Shown here: positions 11,801 to 24,637 of the stretch, in pieces | Layout of the letters: every line of letters begins with the position of its first letter | Numbering within the stretch: the stretch's first letter is position 1 | NCBI GenBank assembly: GCA_963675135.1 | Contig: OY776119.1 | Coordinates: 78,609,727 to 78,673,726, forward strand | DNA from: Galeopsis tetrahit | Lineage: Eukaryota; Streptophyta; Magnoliopsida; Lamiales; Lamiaceae | Length of the DNA: 64,000 nucleotides | Direction: 5' to 3' | Notes under the pieces: model-generated | Database searches by the model: none | Seen by the model: the letters and a program-made list of their open reading frames with translations, nothing else | What the model was told of the DNA's origin: nothing | Position numbers and translations under genes: made by a program

Positions 11801-14800
11801 CGAAGGTCTCAGCGAATTGTCACTCTAGTAGTCTGGTGGAGTTTAATCATATAGGGGCATCTTTATAACTGATTTATGCTAAAGATATATATTTTTTCAT
11901 TGAAAGAGTATAATGTATTACATTTAGCAAGTTTCCAAGACTTATTCAACAATTTTTATTTTCTTTTCCTGATTGGGACTTGTTTTTTATTCTCTCTCTC
12001 TCTCTCTGGTTTTTCACCATCAGATGTTTCTGGATGTCTGCTATAGTGCTTAGGCTCCCACTTGCCTAGGAAATAATGACGTGTCTTATGGTATTGGATT
12101 CCCGTAAGTTGAGTTGTGCTTTAAATATGGTAAAATTGTGGCCTTTCCGTATCCTAGACACAATCATTTAGCCTTCTGTTGTGACCTTAAAAGAGTGCAT
12201 TTTTGGAGGAATTCGAGACTAGGAGTTGGAGAAAGGGGTCAGTCAAGGGGTATTTTCCTCTCGAATTTTGTGATCCATGGCCCCATCTACAATTTTTCTG
12301 AACCTCATAATGAGGAGATGATTGGCCGAATTGTTAACAGATATACACCCCATTTTGATTGGTTTTATGAAATTTCTAAACAATGAGCAAGTGGAGTTAC
12401 TTGATAAATGGCTTTATAAACATGCAAAGAGAGTGGCTTGGTAAATCTCTATTTGAGTAAGTGGAGTTACAGTTGCTTTGTGAAGGGGACCTCACATGCC
12501 AACAAGGAGGGTGGCTTAGCAGCCCTGTAAAATAAGTCGATCATTTCAGATCTAAAATACTCTCTCTGTCCCAAATCAGTTTTCACACTTTCCTTCCTTT
12601 TTAGTCTGTCCCACATTAGTTTTCACACTCCAAAAAAGGAAGTTTCTCACAACTCTGACCCTCAAAATTTCCACTTTTTTACCCTCTATGCCATTACCAT
12701 TTCTTACAGAATCCCCTTACTTTATCACTTTAATAAAGTTGAAAGGACCCCACTACCCTTACTTGATCCCTTTTTCTTAGTCTCTCGGTGCCCCGATTTG
12801 TGTGAAAAGTGAAAACTGATCTGGGGCGGAAGGAATGTATATCTTATTGTTACTAGTATATTTTTATTGATTTTGATTTTATAAATTGAATTGATTTTTT
12901 TTTTTGGATTATGTAAGTTTTATTTTTTTGTGATGAGTTCAGTGCATGATTAAATATTAAATAATTGTGACACACTCACATATATACAATGATACACCTT
13001 TTATTTTAGTAATTATTGTTTATGGTTTTATTTTAAGTTAGTGAATAAAATGGCCCATGGACTTAGTTGCTTAGGGCTTAAGTTAGGGTTGGATTACTAA
13101 GTCTATTTATATTGTCTTCTAGTTAAATTATCTTAGGATCAAATATTGAATCGGCTTTGGCTTGGGATCTGCCATTCGGCCTAGGACAGGATTTATCCCG
13201 TAGTACTCTGTGTTTCTGCAATTAATATCAGTTTACTGTTTTTATTGTTTGTTCCATTCTCTTTAACACACTATCTCATAAAATTCATACTCCCTTTGCC
13301 CCCCTTTAAGCTTTACATTTGGGGGATGACACATGTTTTAAGGAATATAGCATTTTATGTAAAGTTGTTGATGGAAAATGTAAGATAAGTAAAAAGATGG
13401 AGAGAGAAAGGAAAAGTGAGTGACATTTGGTGTAATTTTGTGTAAAACTAGGGATAGTTGTTAATAAATGTGGGGCCACAACTTGCCAAAAAAAGAAATT
13501 TAAAGCTTAAAGAGGGGCGGAGGGAGTATATTAGTAAAAAATAATATAGATCAACGTGTATAAACAAACAAACAAACCAAGCCTTTAATCCCAAACAATT
13601 GAGTTATGTGGACAAAAGAAAATTTTGATTCCAATCACAATCTGTCTTACACTGCACAATCTTACACTAAAATTAACTAACATTCAAGGGAAAGATACTA
13701 CTGTGTTCTAAATGTTGTATCTTTCATTTTAAGCCGCATTTTCCTTTAAATTTTTATCATGAAAATCTGAATGATTAACCTGAAGTTGTGATGCCATTTT
13801 CAAGATTGAAAATTAGAAGAAAAGCGGGCTATAAATGGTAGATATAATCTAGAAAGCATGAGGGCATTTTTGAGGATATAAAGCATTTTACGGTGTTTTT
13901 GACTTTTTTAAGCAGGTTTGACCAAGTGGTGGGTTGGTGTTCTTAGCAATTATTGGGGGTGAACCCACCCTGTTCTTATAAACATCTTTTAGTTTAAATT
14001 ATTTATATAAAAATGTTTAACTCTGTACATGTGTATATATAGACGTATCCCCACACGTCTATCCTAATTTTAAATCCTTTTTATCTGTATCCTAAATTTT
14101 AGAAAATAAGAAGTCCAACACTTAGATATGCACCCATGTCGGACACCCATACCTCAGTCCAAATAACGCAGGTTTTAGCATAATCTTGAAGGGTATGTAT
14201 TCATTTACATAGTTCTGATGCGGTGATGCCACACTGAGTGATGTATATTTGAGCTACAATGCTTAAAAGCTTTGATATGAAGAAAGGATAGTCCTTCATC
14301 CTGCTTCTGTTTCCTTGTGATCTCTTGAAAAATCATTTTGTGGTTATGCACTGAAATGTGCTTATAATATGTGGTTCGTAGCTTTTATATTATGTGTATA
14401 TTTGACATAAGTCTCAAACATAATCTTGTGCGACATCTTCATGCAGGATCATACAGGAATATCAAATGTTGCTCCACCTGATGCTCCTTCGCCATATGTT
14501 TTTATCCATAAAGGAGGTGATTGCGGATTGGAAATAGCTAACGATGTTGTTGAACCAAGGATTCATGATCACCTTAGCAATCTTCGGTTTTCTATATCTC
14601 CATCTGCCTTCTTTCAGGTGAAATCAATGCTAATTTAAAGTCACCTGATGACTTTCTAAAACATTAAGTGCAGAAAGAAAAGGAAGAAGTTTATCCCGTA
14701 ATAAATCAATGCTAATTTGTTTTGAAAGTGTGGCAGGTTAACACCCTTGCTGCTGAAAAATTGTATTCCCTTGCTGGCGACTGGGCTAACTTGGGCCCTG

Positions 14801-16813
14801 ATACTTTGCTGTTTGATGTTTGCTGTGGAACTGGGACAATTGGCCTAACTTTAGCGCATCGTGTTGGTATGGTAATGCTTAAAAATCCATTCTTAGCATA
14901 TACATTAGCTAATTTTCCATTTTCCTGTATTGCTTATAGGATTTATTTGGATGTACACTAGTTCATTTTTTATATAAAAATCTAGAAAATGGATAGGAAA
15001 TTTAGTTGGAAAGAAATAAATATCTTCAAATGTTTTCATATGGTATTATATAACAGGATAGCCTTATTTAATAAGAACATATCGGATATAATTCTTTACC
15101 CATTCCCCCATGAACCTTTACTTTTTTAGTTCTTTTGATATGATAAATAATTTGGCCTTATCATCAGGTTGTTGGCATTGAAATGAATGCTTCAGCGGTT
15201 TCAGATGCACAAAGAAATGCAAAAATCAATGGTGTTAAAAACTGCAGATTTGTCTGTGGAAAGGTTAGTTAGACATGAGCCTCTTCTCTTTGTTCTTTAT
15301 TAGTTCACCTGAAACCATCATAAGGATAAAAGTGGACACTTGTGGAAATCTTTATTTTTTTGTCTGATACCATATATAGTAATTTGTGTTGCTCTAACTC
15401 CAGTTTCTGTTATATTTCTTGATGCATTAATAGGCTGAAGATGTAATTGGTACACTGATGAAAGAGTACCTATCTTTAGCTCAAAAACAAGATGAAAATA
15501 GTGAAACGTCACAGAGTAAGCAGTCTGAAGAAAATTCTGCTGAAGAAAATTTCAATTCTGCCGAGCCTGTGCTTGAAACCGAGGATACCTCAATTGTTGG
15601 CCATGAGAATGGCTTGAGTGCAAGTAAACCAAACGATGAAACGAAATTGGAGAAGAATTGTGTGTCAGAAAGTAGTATTTCTCCAGTGCAGCAATTTAAG
15701 AATGTTGTGGCTATAGTAGATCCTCCACGTGTTGGACTTCATCCCACAGTAAGTGATTTCAAAGTATTAATGTGCACTTACATTATAATCCCGTCTTTCA
15801 CATTTGCAGTAGGTCAACGGATTTAGTATGAATATTTGAATGAGAATTTTTAGACATTTGCATCTTTAGAAACAGACTGATTCTTGATTTCTTTTAATTC
15901 TCACACCTTATTGTCATTACACTTTTCTTAGCCATCATTTGGTTTCTGCAATGTATGTCTGATGTTAGTTTTTGATTTAATAATTGCATAACCATTTGTG
16001 TTAGATTCTTATTTAGCCACTCGAGAAACTGATTTGCTATTCAGCTACAGTATATGATTTTACCTGGATTAGTTCATTATCCAGTTTTATTTCCATGTTA
16101 AGTTAGATTCTTAAAACATGCGTTGGAGAACGGTCATGGACTTTCTATGATAGAATCTGTCTTTCTGGGACTAGAGTTTGCTCGATGTGTGTATGTTGTG
16201 TGAAATTTAGTTGAGGTTCCTAACGAGCTCCTCTCTGTACTAATACCGTTTGACAAGCTATAGTCATTATTGTATTATTATCCATCTAAAAAAAGCCCAT
16301 CGTTATGCCTGAGTCGTTGGCCATCTTTTATTAATGTACTAAACTTGGGATTTTTTTTTATCATGCCTGTGCTTTTGAAAAATATCTCTACTTTTTGACC
16401 TGTTTCAGAACGTTAATCTTGACTTATTCTGTAAATGCAGGTAATCAAGGTTCTGAGGACACAATCTCGTCTGAGAAGGCTTGTGTAAGTTGTCCCTTAA
16501 TGATATTTATTTGGCGTTAAATATTTCCAAATATAATATAACTCCATTCTCATTTTAATTCAGCTACATTTCCTGTAACCCTGAAAGCCTGGTGGCAAAT
16601 GCTATTGAGCTCTGCACACCATCACTTGATAAAACTGATAAAGGAAATAACAAGAACAACCGGGGGTGGAGAAATATGAGTGCAGCTGGTCTGGCTCGAC
16701 ACAGAGCAAAGTCAATGCCCAGCTCTGAACCATTTAAACCCATCAAAGCCATGGCTGTTGATCTTTTTCCTCATACGCCCCACTGCGAACTAGTGATGCT
16801 TCTTGAGAGGTAA
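8900..16813 (+). CDS. CCCH zinc-finger tRNA/RNA (uracil-5-)-methyltransferase, TRM2 type
   Basis: Fourteen exons joined by frame and splice signals: 8900-9445, 9705-9797, 9867-10130, 10269-10341, 10472-10604, 10687-10840, 11016-11099, 11287-11409, 14447-14617, 14737-14871, 15168-15263, 15434-15748, 16441-16484, 16564-16813. They total 2481 nt (826 residues), with every junction in frame. Residues 70-100 carry a CCCH finger (C-X9-C-X5-C-X3-H) followed by an RRM-like segment. The C-terminal half is a TrmA/RumA-type SAM methyltransferase: FDVCCGTGTIGL (SAM loop), GIEMNASAV, DPPRVGLH and YISCNPES with the nucleophilic Cys. Family members make 5-methyluridine in tRNA (T-loop U54). The architecture matches the Arabidopsis C3H24-type protein (recognised, not searched). 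An acidic low-complexity insert lies at about 15460-15690. Intron 8 (3.0 kb) holds MITEs. The gene looks intact. Confidence 0.93.
12560..12837. mobile_element. Stowaway-type MITE in intron 8
   Basis: The left end CTCTCTCTGTCCCAAATCAG and right end ctgatctggggcggaaggaatg are diverged inverted repeats, with TA at 12558-12559 and 12838-12839. An internal second copy of the left end (agtctgtcccacattagttt) follows at about 12602. Confidence 0.72.
13290..13526. mobile_element. Stowaway-type MITE in intron 8
   Basis: Begins CTCCCTTTGCCCCCCTTTAA and ends aaagaggggcggagggag, its near-complement, flanked by TA at 13288-13289 and 13527-13528. Length is 237 bp. Confidence 0.82.
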
Positions 16814-17859
16814 ATGAGTAAAAAAAACCATCTAGTATTTGGGCTCTGAGAAGATCATTTACACCTCTTTGTTTTATGTTTTACATCTCTGATAACTAGT
16901 ATGATAGTTCTAAGCCAAACTGTTTTATTTGTTTAAATTTAACCCTTGATGGTATTTTTGTAACCTTGTTAGGACCGACCCGACTCTGAGACGACTAAAT
17001 TTTGTTTAAACTAAGTTTTTTTATTGATTGATGTTCCAACTTTCTGGCCTTTATAAAATGTGTGTTGAATTTCTTAATTTAGAAGTATGAGGCTGCAGAG
17101 GGTTTGTTACTGTAAATTACAGTAAATGATAGTGCTTGTAGTAAAGTCAGCTTGCAAGGGGACAAATATACAAAGTAGCTTTATGATTCTTTTCTCATAG
17201 AAATAAGTTTCATTGAAGTTAGTTGAGAGAGCGTATCTTTAAAGTTGAAAGAAAAAAGCAAAAGTAGAGGCTGAGGCTAAAAGCTAGATTCACACACTAT
17301 TAGTAGTAGCTTCACATTCTATAAAAAAGACATACTTCTAGTGTATGCATATATGATGATAAATCACACTCGAATAACCATATAAAAAGCAATCAATTCT
17401 TGGTTTGGGTCCCATGTTTGCCACTCAATCTTTAAATTATGTTTAAATACAATACAATTGTGACACCAATATCCTACTTATTTTTAAGTGCACTTATCTT
17501 TTTTCCTTGGAAGTTGCAGTGTTCAATAATTGAGTCTCTCTGTCCACTCAATTCAAGATTAGTGTCTCTTGGTTCTTAATTCAAAGTGTTATCTTGTTTT
17601 TAATCAGACATGGAAATTCCACTGATAATCCATGTACTTGTGCCTTTCCCCTTGGTTAAAACAAAAGAGATTTTTGCATTATAGTGGGCAAAACGATTGA
17701 CAATTATGTTTTAATTTTCTAAAGTATCGTTTTTTCCTTTTCACACTTTGAAAGTAGAATTTTCTCTTTCATCTTTTTTTCAACGGACGTTTACAATTTC
17801 TGTGTTTTCAACTACTATAGTCAAAATCTATTCTTTTTGGGCAACAAATATGCTCCTTA
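16814..17859. other. 3' flank and intergenic sequence
   Basis: Presumably contains the 3' UTR and polyadenylation region of the methyltransferase gene. No coding sequence or clear repeat boundary was seen. Confidence 0.4.
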
Positions 17860-18290
17860 TCCAAGAGTGATGATCTGTTTCATTCCAATCTTGAGGCAAC
17901 AAAGAGGTTTTGGCATATTTCGCAAGTTTATGTGCCATTTTGTTTCTCGGGATGTAAGAGATGTTGCACACTATGACATCTTTCATAAATTTTTCAAAAT
18001 CTATCCCTAATAAACTCCCTCTGGTACCAAAATTATTTATGCTATTAATACCGTATCCATTGAGTCCGTCTGTAGACGCACCTTCCTATTTTTGTCGTTT
18101 TTGTATCGTTCCGATCCAATCTGGATCGCCTTAAGTACCATGGAGGGGTGCTTGATGTTCTCACAAGTCCACATCCCATTGATATCATTTTTTCTTCTTT
18201 TGTATTAAACATCACACACATATTCAAACGCAAATAATTTTTCTTGTTGGTTGAAAGCTGCATCTACTACCCATATAGTTATACCATCAA
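17860..18290 (-). pseudogene. LINE-type RNase H domain relic
   Basis: Minus-strand translation shows pieces of the plant RVT_3/RNase H-like module: VDAAFNQQEK near 18265, a LQTDSMDTVLIA piece carrying the DS pair near 18070, then CNISYIPRNKMAHKLAKYA near 17930-17975, matching the usual ...YIPR-N-AH-LA... end of the domain. Stops and frame changes interrupt it, so it cannot encode a full protein. It is probably the 3' end of a decayed LINE, or a gene derived from one. Confidence 0.62.
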
Positions 18291-19570
18291 AATGGGTAGC
18301 CGTGTCTCATTGTCATTAGGTGTGTGTTTGTTGTACCTTTAATCTTACGCAAAAACTTGAAATTCTTCCACACATGTTTACTAAAAAATTGAGTGAGTTG
18401 TTGACGCATAAACAAATCCAAGCAGGATACTATTGGAGTATGGCTATTTATTAAGTTATTTAAATAAAATATTATTTATATTAATTTTTCTTTGTTGAAT
18501 TATATATTTGTAAAAACTATAATTAAAGTCAAACTATTAATTACACTAGTTCATACAAGTTAACTCATGAACTTGTAAACTTATATCATGAACATGAGTT
18601 CTTGGTTAGTTTATGTTAACTAGTGGGGAAAATATTTTTTTTAGTTCTATAAGTTTTAGTGATTCCAAAATAAATCCTTTAAGTTTTAACTTTACAAAAT
18701 ACATTCTACATCTTTCAAGTTATTAATATTAGTCCCTTTTCAAATCTATTTTAATCCTTTAAGTTTAAACAAACAAAATACTACAATAAAATACTACTCC
18801 AATCTACTAAAATCTAAAAATTAGATTACTAATTCAATAAAAAATATACTCCCCACCCCGATCCGATCGTGTTTTCAAAATAAAAAATAAATTGATAGAA
18901 TTTCTATATTTGAATTTAGAAAATGTATTAATAAAGCCTAAATTATATATATATTAATAAATCAAGAAAATTATAAATATATATTAAAAAGACAAAAAAA
19001 AAAATCCAACCTCGTCATATCCCCTAAATGTAAATTATATTAATATAATGATCAAATATTCAAATTTGAATTTATTTTAAAATTTACTTATGGTTTACAT
19101 TATATTTTTTAATTTATCAATATAATAAAAAAATTAGAATTATTTCATTTTTTTTAATTTTTTTTATATATATATATTTTAATTTAATATCTTCATAATT
19201 TTTTTGACAAAAATTTTAAATAAACATATTTTGTACTATTATTTTGCTAAAAATGCAAATTTATTTACGATTTATATAATAATTTTTATATTTTATTTTG
19301 TTGGTATTTAATTATTTTATTTTACTGAATATTTTTTATTAAATAAGTTATAATTTAATATTTTAAATAAATTTTTGTTAAACTGAAAATTTTGAATTAG
19401 TGAGATATTTAAATAATTTAAATTTGATATTTGGTAGGGGCGTATATTCAGGTTTTAAATAAATAAGTTTTATAATTTCAGATTTTAAATAAATTATTTA
19501 GTTGACTTAAAAAAAAAAATTATTTAGTATTTACTTTTTTATATATATATATATTTTAATTACTTAAAGA
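18291..19570. other. very AT-rich intergenic sequence
   Basis: Long A/T runs and TA microsatellite-like stretches (for example 19164-19180 and 19541-19555). No gene is visible. A matrix-attachment role is possible but untested. Confidence 0.45.
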
Positions 19571-19730
19571 ATCAAAATTGGATATTTGACCGAGCCATTC
19601 CCCTCCCCCTGACTCAATCAAAATTGGATATTTGACCGAGCCATTCCCCTCCCCCTGACTCGAACCCATGACTCGAACCCAGGACCTAAGGCCTAGGTAG
19701 TGGTGCTATAACCACTTGAGCTATCCCACT
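19571..19730 (-). mobile_element. tRNA-derived SINE, second copy, internally duplicated
   Basis: Read on the minus strand from 19730 it opens AGTGGGATAGCTCAAGTGG and nearly repeats the SINE at 6831 through the B box. It then contains a short duplicated gactcgaaccca segment and two copies of a 45-bp block (about 19571-19615 and 19616-19661). One A-box base differs (gttatagc versus gttagagc). Confidence 0.8.
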
Positions 19731-19740
19731 TTGTCATTGT

Positions 19741-21166
19741 TAAATAGTCATTACAAATTATTTTGGATGTCCAGAATTTGGCGTTTACGAATAGGGGGGT
19801 AGGGGGTGTATGATTGTGTATGATTTGTTTAGATTTTTAAAGTTTGGGGTATTCAATTTAGATTTTAAAAAATCTTTAAAAATTTTGAGGTATTCAATAC
19901 GGAAAGTCTTAAAAAATCTTTGGTATTCAACTGTCTATAAATTTTAATACTCTATGATTTTGTTGATTCTCCTAAAAAAAAATATAAATAAATTACACTA
20001 TTCAAAATCTCTTCTAAAATTTAGAGATTTCAATGGATTTTCTCATAGAATTCTGAAGACAAAAGGTCACGACTCACAAGTAGCTATGCCAATATTGACT
20101 CAACACGCGGGTACCCGTCCCGCTCCGCGAGCTTTTGGTCAGGTCTGATCCGCCCCGTATTGAGAACGGATCGGGTCTGCCCCGTCCCGTATGTGAATGA
20201 ACCGGGTCTGGATTTTATGTCTGACCCACAAGTATCCGACCTCATCCGAATTATTATATAAACTTTATATATATATATATATTTTTATTATTATTGGTAA
20301 AATATTTTTTATATATAATATATACAACATGAAAAATATTTATATTATTGTGAATTGTTTCAATGTATATATGCATGAAAAATATTGTTTTCAATTGTGA
20401 GAAACAACTTAAATAAATTCAACATGATATGAAAAAACAGGGCGAGGCTTGAGGCGACTATCTAGGACCCGTACGGGCGCGGGGTAGGTACGGGGCATAA
20501 TACAATAGAAAAGGTCCTGGTCATATACAAGTGTGTTCCATATACATTTGCATCAATAAATTCAGCGTCGAAATTTATAAAAATCTATGTAAAACAATAA
20601 AAAAAAAAAAGTATATTTCACAATCTTGTTAAGTTTATGAAAATCCATATAAATCAATAAAAAAAGTCAGTCAAACTCTCCATGAACTTTATGAATTTTC
20701 TAAATTTATAGACTTTTTAAAGTCAAAAAAATATAATAGAATCTCAATTGAATACACTCACCTTAAAAATATGATAATATTGAATTTTAAAACTCATCTT
20801 TTGAAGTAAAAAACAAAATATAATATGAAGACGTTTTGAGTTACAGTTTGTTCACAACATTTGCATGAGGGAGAGGGAGGGAGGTATATACAAATTTGAA
20901 AACATTTGGGAGCATTCGTAATTACTAGTAATATAATTAGTACAAACATCGCATGGCAGTAGGTCTGGGAAAGTGGAGTAAGAGCCCGCAGCCGGCCCGA
21001 TACTACTGTACCTTACCTTAGCTTGCTTTTACCCCCCAATATTTGCTTTGCCTTGCCTCCATTAATGTCTGTCAGGTCTCAACCACTGCTTTCTTCATTA
21101 ATTATACTCCTACTTCAATAATTTATTTCTTATTTACACTCCCTCCGCGTTTCACTACTAATAAAG
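19741..21166. other. intergenic, with a GC-rich repeat-like island
   Basis: Two GC-rich islands at about 20105-20215 and 20440-20500 (cgggtacccg and cccgtacggg motifs) stand out in AT-rich DNA and resemble ends of a non-autonomous DNA element. I could not find a clean terminal repeat or target duplication. No coding sequence is supported. Confidence 0.35.
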
Positions 21167-21194
21167 ATACATACATACATACATACATACATAC
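21167..21194. repeat. ATAC tetranucleotide microsatellite
   Basis: About seven units of atac lie just upstream of the RINGv gene start, probably in its promoter or 5' UTR. A MITE-like left end (ctccctccgcg) lies immediately before it at 21140. Confidence 0.9.
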
Positions 21195-21225
21195 GCCCCT
21201 TTCTTCTTGTCGGGATTGTTAAACG

Positions 21226-24200
21226 ATGGGAACTCTAGAGAACAACATGCACTTGAATGATGGAAATCATGTTTCAATTCCTCAGGTAAATTAAAATGGT
21301 TTGCTTTCCCCAATTCCTTTTTATCCGCCCCTCCTTAATGCCTTTTATGAACTTATTTTGTTAGAAAGATCAGGGAAATTGGGGGAAAAGAATAAGGGAG
21401 GAAAAATATTATTTCTAATTCAACTTCTTCTTCTTTTGATATCCTGTGGTGCGTGCGTGGTTGCAGGAATTCTGAAATATGTATATTTGTTTTTGTCTTG
21501 ATTCAGTAATAGTAGGTTTTAATATGTAGCTCTCAGATTTTGGTATTTTTATTTTCATTTCTGTGACTTGGAAAGGTTTTGTTGGATGGAGATTTATATG
21601 ATTTGATTTGATTATGTTCAAATGTTTATGCTTTTTAGTTCTGGTTTAGTGTATTTACAAAATTATTTGGGATATGATCCAAAAGTTGATAAGGAAGAAC
21701 ATTCATAAATAGAGAGATTTATCTCCAAAGTAATTGGCATGTATACGTACATATGTTACTTTGAGATGCTACAGTTTTGTATCATGTGGATGTTGATTAT
21801 ATGGGCCTCAATTAATACTCAATGATGCTACTTCAAATTCTTCACCTGTTTATGCTGTGATTTAGTTGCTATTTAACTGGGATCACTTGTATTATTGTGA
21901 AATATACCTTCATGAGTGCTTTAAATTTTCTTCTCACTTTACTTAGCTGAAGAATATGATCATGTTTTCCAGATTTGCTGTAAACACTCTCTTTTACGCT
22001 TTTTTAGTATACTTATCATTGTGCAATTTATAAAGCTCTTCAGAGGGTATGTTCTACTGATCATGAAGAGAATAACTAATGAAACTTCTTCTTCAGATGG
22101 AGAAATCTCCGGAAATGACCGAAGAAGAAACATCACAGGGGAAGCAGTGGAGAAAACCAAACCTTTTCTTGGAGATACCTTCCAGACCATTGGAAGTATC
22201 TCCTCCAGAAGTTGTACAAATAAATATGCCCCCCACCCCCAAAAGAGTGAACTTTTTTCCGACACCTAGCCCTTCAGCTTCATTACTAAACGAATCTTCT
22301 GGACCTTCCTCAACCAGAGGTATTTCATCCATCAGGAGCTTGTTGCCAAAGCTGAGCTTCAAGAACTGGGGTTCTAATTCTGATGTTGATAAGTCTTCCA
22401 ACGTTGATAACTCTTCTTCAAGTGCGGTTACACAAGATAAGCTCTCAATCACGCGATCATGGTCGTTTTCCAAAATTTTTACACCAAGAATAAAGAGGAC
22501 ATCTTCCTTTCCTTTATCTGAGATTGCTAATTCAAATTCGGGCTCTGCTCATGGTGGAAGTGTAAACAGTCATCTCACTGTTGATGTAAGCTCTTAGAAA
22601 TTTCCTTGCTTTAGCTTAATGGAATTGAAATGGATATAATTGTATAAAATAGGGTAAAAAAGTTATACATTTGGTTGGTTGGTGTTTGTTTCTTATAGGT
22701 AAAAGAAGTTTGTTCCATTTCTCGGTCGATATCCCTCCCTGTCATCAGCAAGGAAAAGAAGAGCCTCCAGAAAATGGATTCTTTCTTCCGTGTGATTCCC
22801 TCAACTCCAAGAGCCAAGGCTGAGACGGCTACATCAGCAGACGATGGTAATTATAAATACAGTCGGGATTTTACAATTTTTGGTTACCAAAAGCTTGTGA
22901 CCACTAGCCATTTATATTTGTTTAAGTGACTAAGAATAAGTTTCATAGTTTTTAGTATATTTGGTGATCAATATTTTCTTTGAATAGTTTGTTTTGTTAG
23001 CCATACCATTGATTGAAATTTCCTTACCTGAAGTTGTTCGACTTTTGCAGAAAACAATGAAGCTGATGGAGAAGATATACGAGAAGAGGAAGCTGTTTGT
23101 CGAATTTGCTTTGTTGAACTATGTGAAGGTGGAGAGACTCTAAAGATGGAATGCAGCTGCAAAGGTGAACTTGCTCTGGCTCATCAAGAATGTGCTGTAA
23201 AATGGTTTGCCATCAAAGGCAACACAACATGTGAAGTTTGCAAGCAACAAGTTCTTAACCTACCAGTCACACTCATACGTGTTCAAAGCTCCGTAAATCG
23301 CAACATTGGGTCAGCTAATACGCTGCTCGAATTCAATGGATACAGGCAAGTGTGACGCAACCTTTTAAACTTTAAGCCTTTTTCTTAGCTCACATCCTAT
23401 ATTTTATCCCCATACAGGACACAAGATATGGTATCTTCATTTTAGAAGCCAACTTTAACCAAATATTTATGTTGTTATATCCTCAATGCAGTGTTTGGCA
23501 GGAATTGCCTATACTCGTCATCGTGGCTATGCTTGCCTACTTTTGTTTTCTTGAGCAGCTATTGGTAAGTAAGATCAGTTAAGATTTATTTTGTTAAATG
23601 TATGATTATTTTCTTCTCATATTTTAGTTTACAAGCAGGTTAAAAAATTGGATACAAGTGCCATTGCTATATCACTTCCATTTTCTTGTGTACTTGGCCT
23701 CCTTTCAGCCATGACCTCTTCAGCTATGGGTATGTCCTAATAAATTTTCAATAAATGCACTACATACACAATTCTTCATTTTTTCTTATTTCTTTTAGTG
23801 AAGAGAAGATACGTGTGGGTATACGCTACAGCTCAATTCATTCTCGTTGTTCTCTTTGCTCATATCTTTTACAACGTGGTAAGAAATTCTTTCGGACAAA
23901 AAAACTTCATCAACTTAAATGAATGTGGCCTAATGGGGAATTTCATAGTATCACCATTTTTTCTCATTGAGCTTTGATCTTTCACATATTTGATATTTGT
24001 AGATTCATGTGAAAGCAATTATATCAATCCTTCTATCCACATTTGCGGGATTTGGTTTGGCAATGAGTGGAGCTTCCATTAGTGCAGAGTTCATCCGATG
24101 GAGAGAACGTCGTCACAGTGTCACACAGTCGATCCCCAGTCGAGCTCCTTCTCCACCTAGTCTAATAGCAACACCATCCCATAGCAGTCCTAGGCATCGT

Positions 24201-24245
24201 GGAGACGGAGCTGAAAATCCATCAAGTTTAAGTAGAAGCCAATGA
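21226..24245 (+). CDS. RINGv (RING-CH) membrane E3 ubiquitin ligase
   Basis: Eight exons: 21226-21285, 22097-22585, 22699-22846, 23051-23345, 23492-23564, 23639-23729, 23799-23878, 24003-24245. The total is 1479 nt, 492 residues, all junctions in frame. Residues 20-230 are Ser/Pro-rich and probably disordered. From residue 249 a C4HC3 RINGv domain reads CRICFVELCEGG ... ECSCKGELALAHQEC ... CEVCKQQV, the E2-binding module of MARCH-type ligases. Four hydrophobic segments follow, one in each of exons 5-8, so it is likely an integral membrane ligase of the endomembrane system. The C-terminal tail is Ser/Pro/Arg-rich. The intron after exon 4 has a GC donor (AG|GCAAGT); the others are GT-AG. The start chosen gives a continuous frame; initiation in exon 2 (Met at 22097) is an alternative. 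Substrate unknown. Confidence 0.92.
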
Positions 24246-24637
24246 GATGAAAACAAAAGCTGAAGATGAGGAAGCGTAAGATCATCTTCCAGTGTTTTTA
24301 CCAAGTGTTTATTGTATCATACGAAGGAAAAAAAAAATTAGGACCATTATGTATCAAAAAGCTGGAAAGTGTTGATGTATATATTATTATTTTTTCTAAA
24401 AATATTGACGGTGGGATTCATACCCTTATTTAATACGAAAATGAGTTTTTCAAAGACTTGATGATATTATTATACTAATAATTATTTTCCCATATTCTTC
24501 CTGTTGTAGAGTCATTTTGTTGCTTCATTTTCGCAGAGGCCCTAAAGATCATTACCATCTAGAACTGTTGAAAGTTGAAACATAAATCGCACAACATATT
24601 GAGGAGAAAATGGAATATTGATGTTGTATTATTAAAT

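Larger units (their letters stand above)
11410..14446 (+). other. 3-kb intron 8 of the methyltransferase gene
   Basis: GT-AG bounded. It contains a TC microsatellite (11991-12006), two Stowaway-type MITEs (12560-12837 and 13290-13526), and a 102-codon open frame (11546-11854) with helical, charged character that I do not recognise. That frame shows no similarity to the flanking exons and may be a captured fragment or chance. Confidence 0.75.

Noticed and set aside
12114..12386. 90-codon ORF in intron 8
   Set aside because: No similarity to known families and no exon signals in frame with the gene; probably chance.
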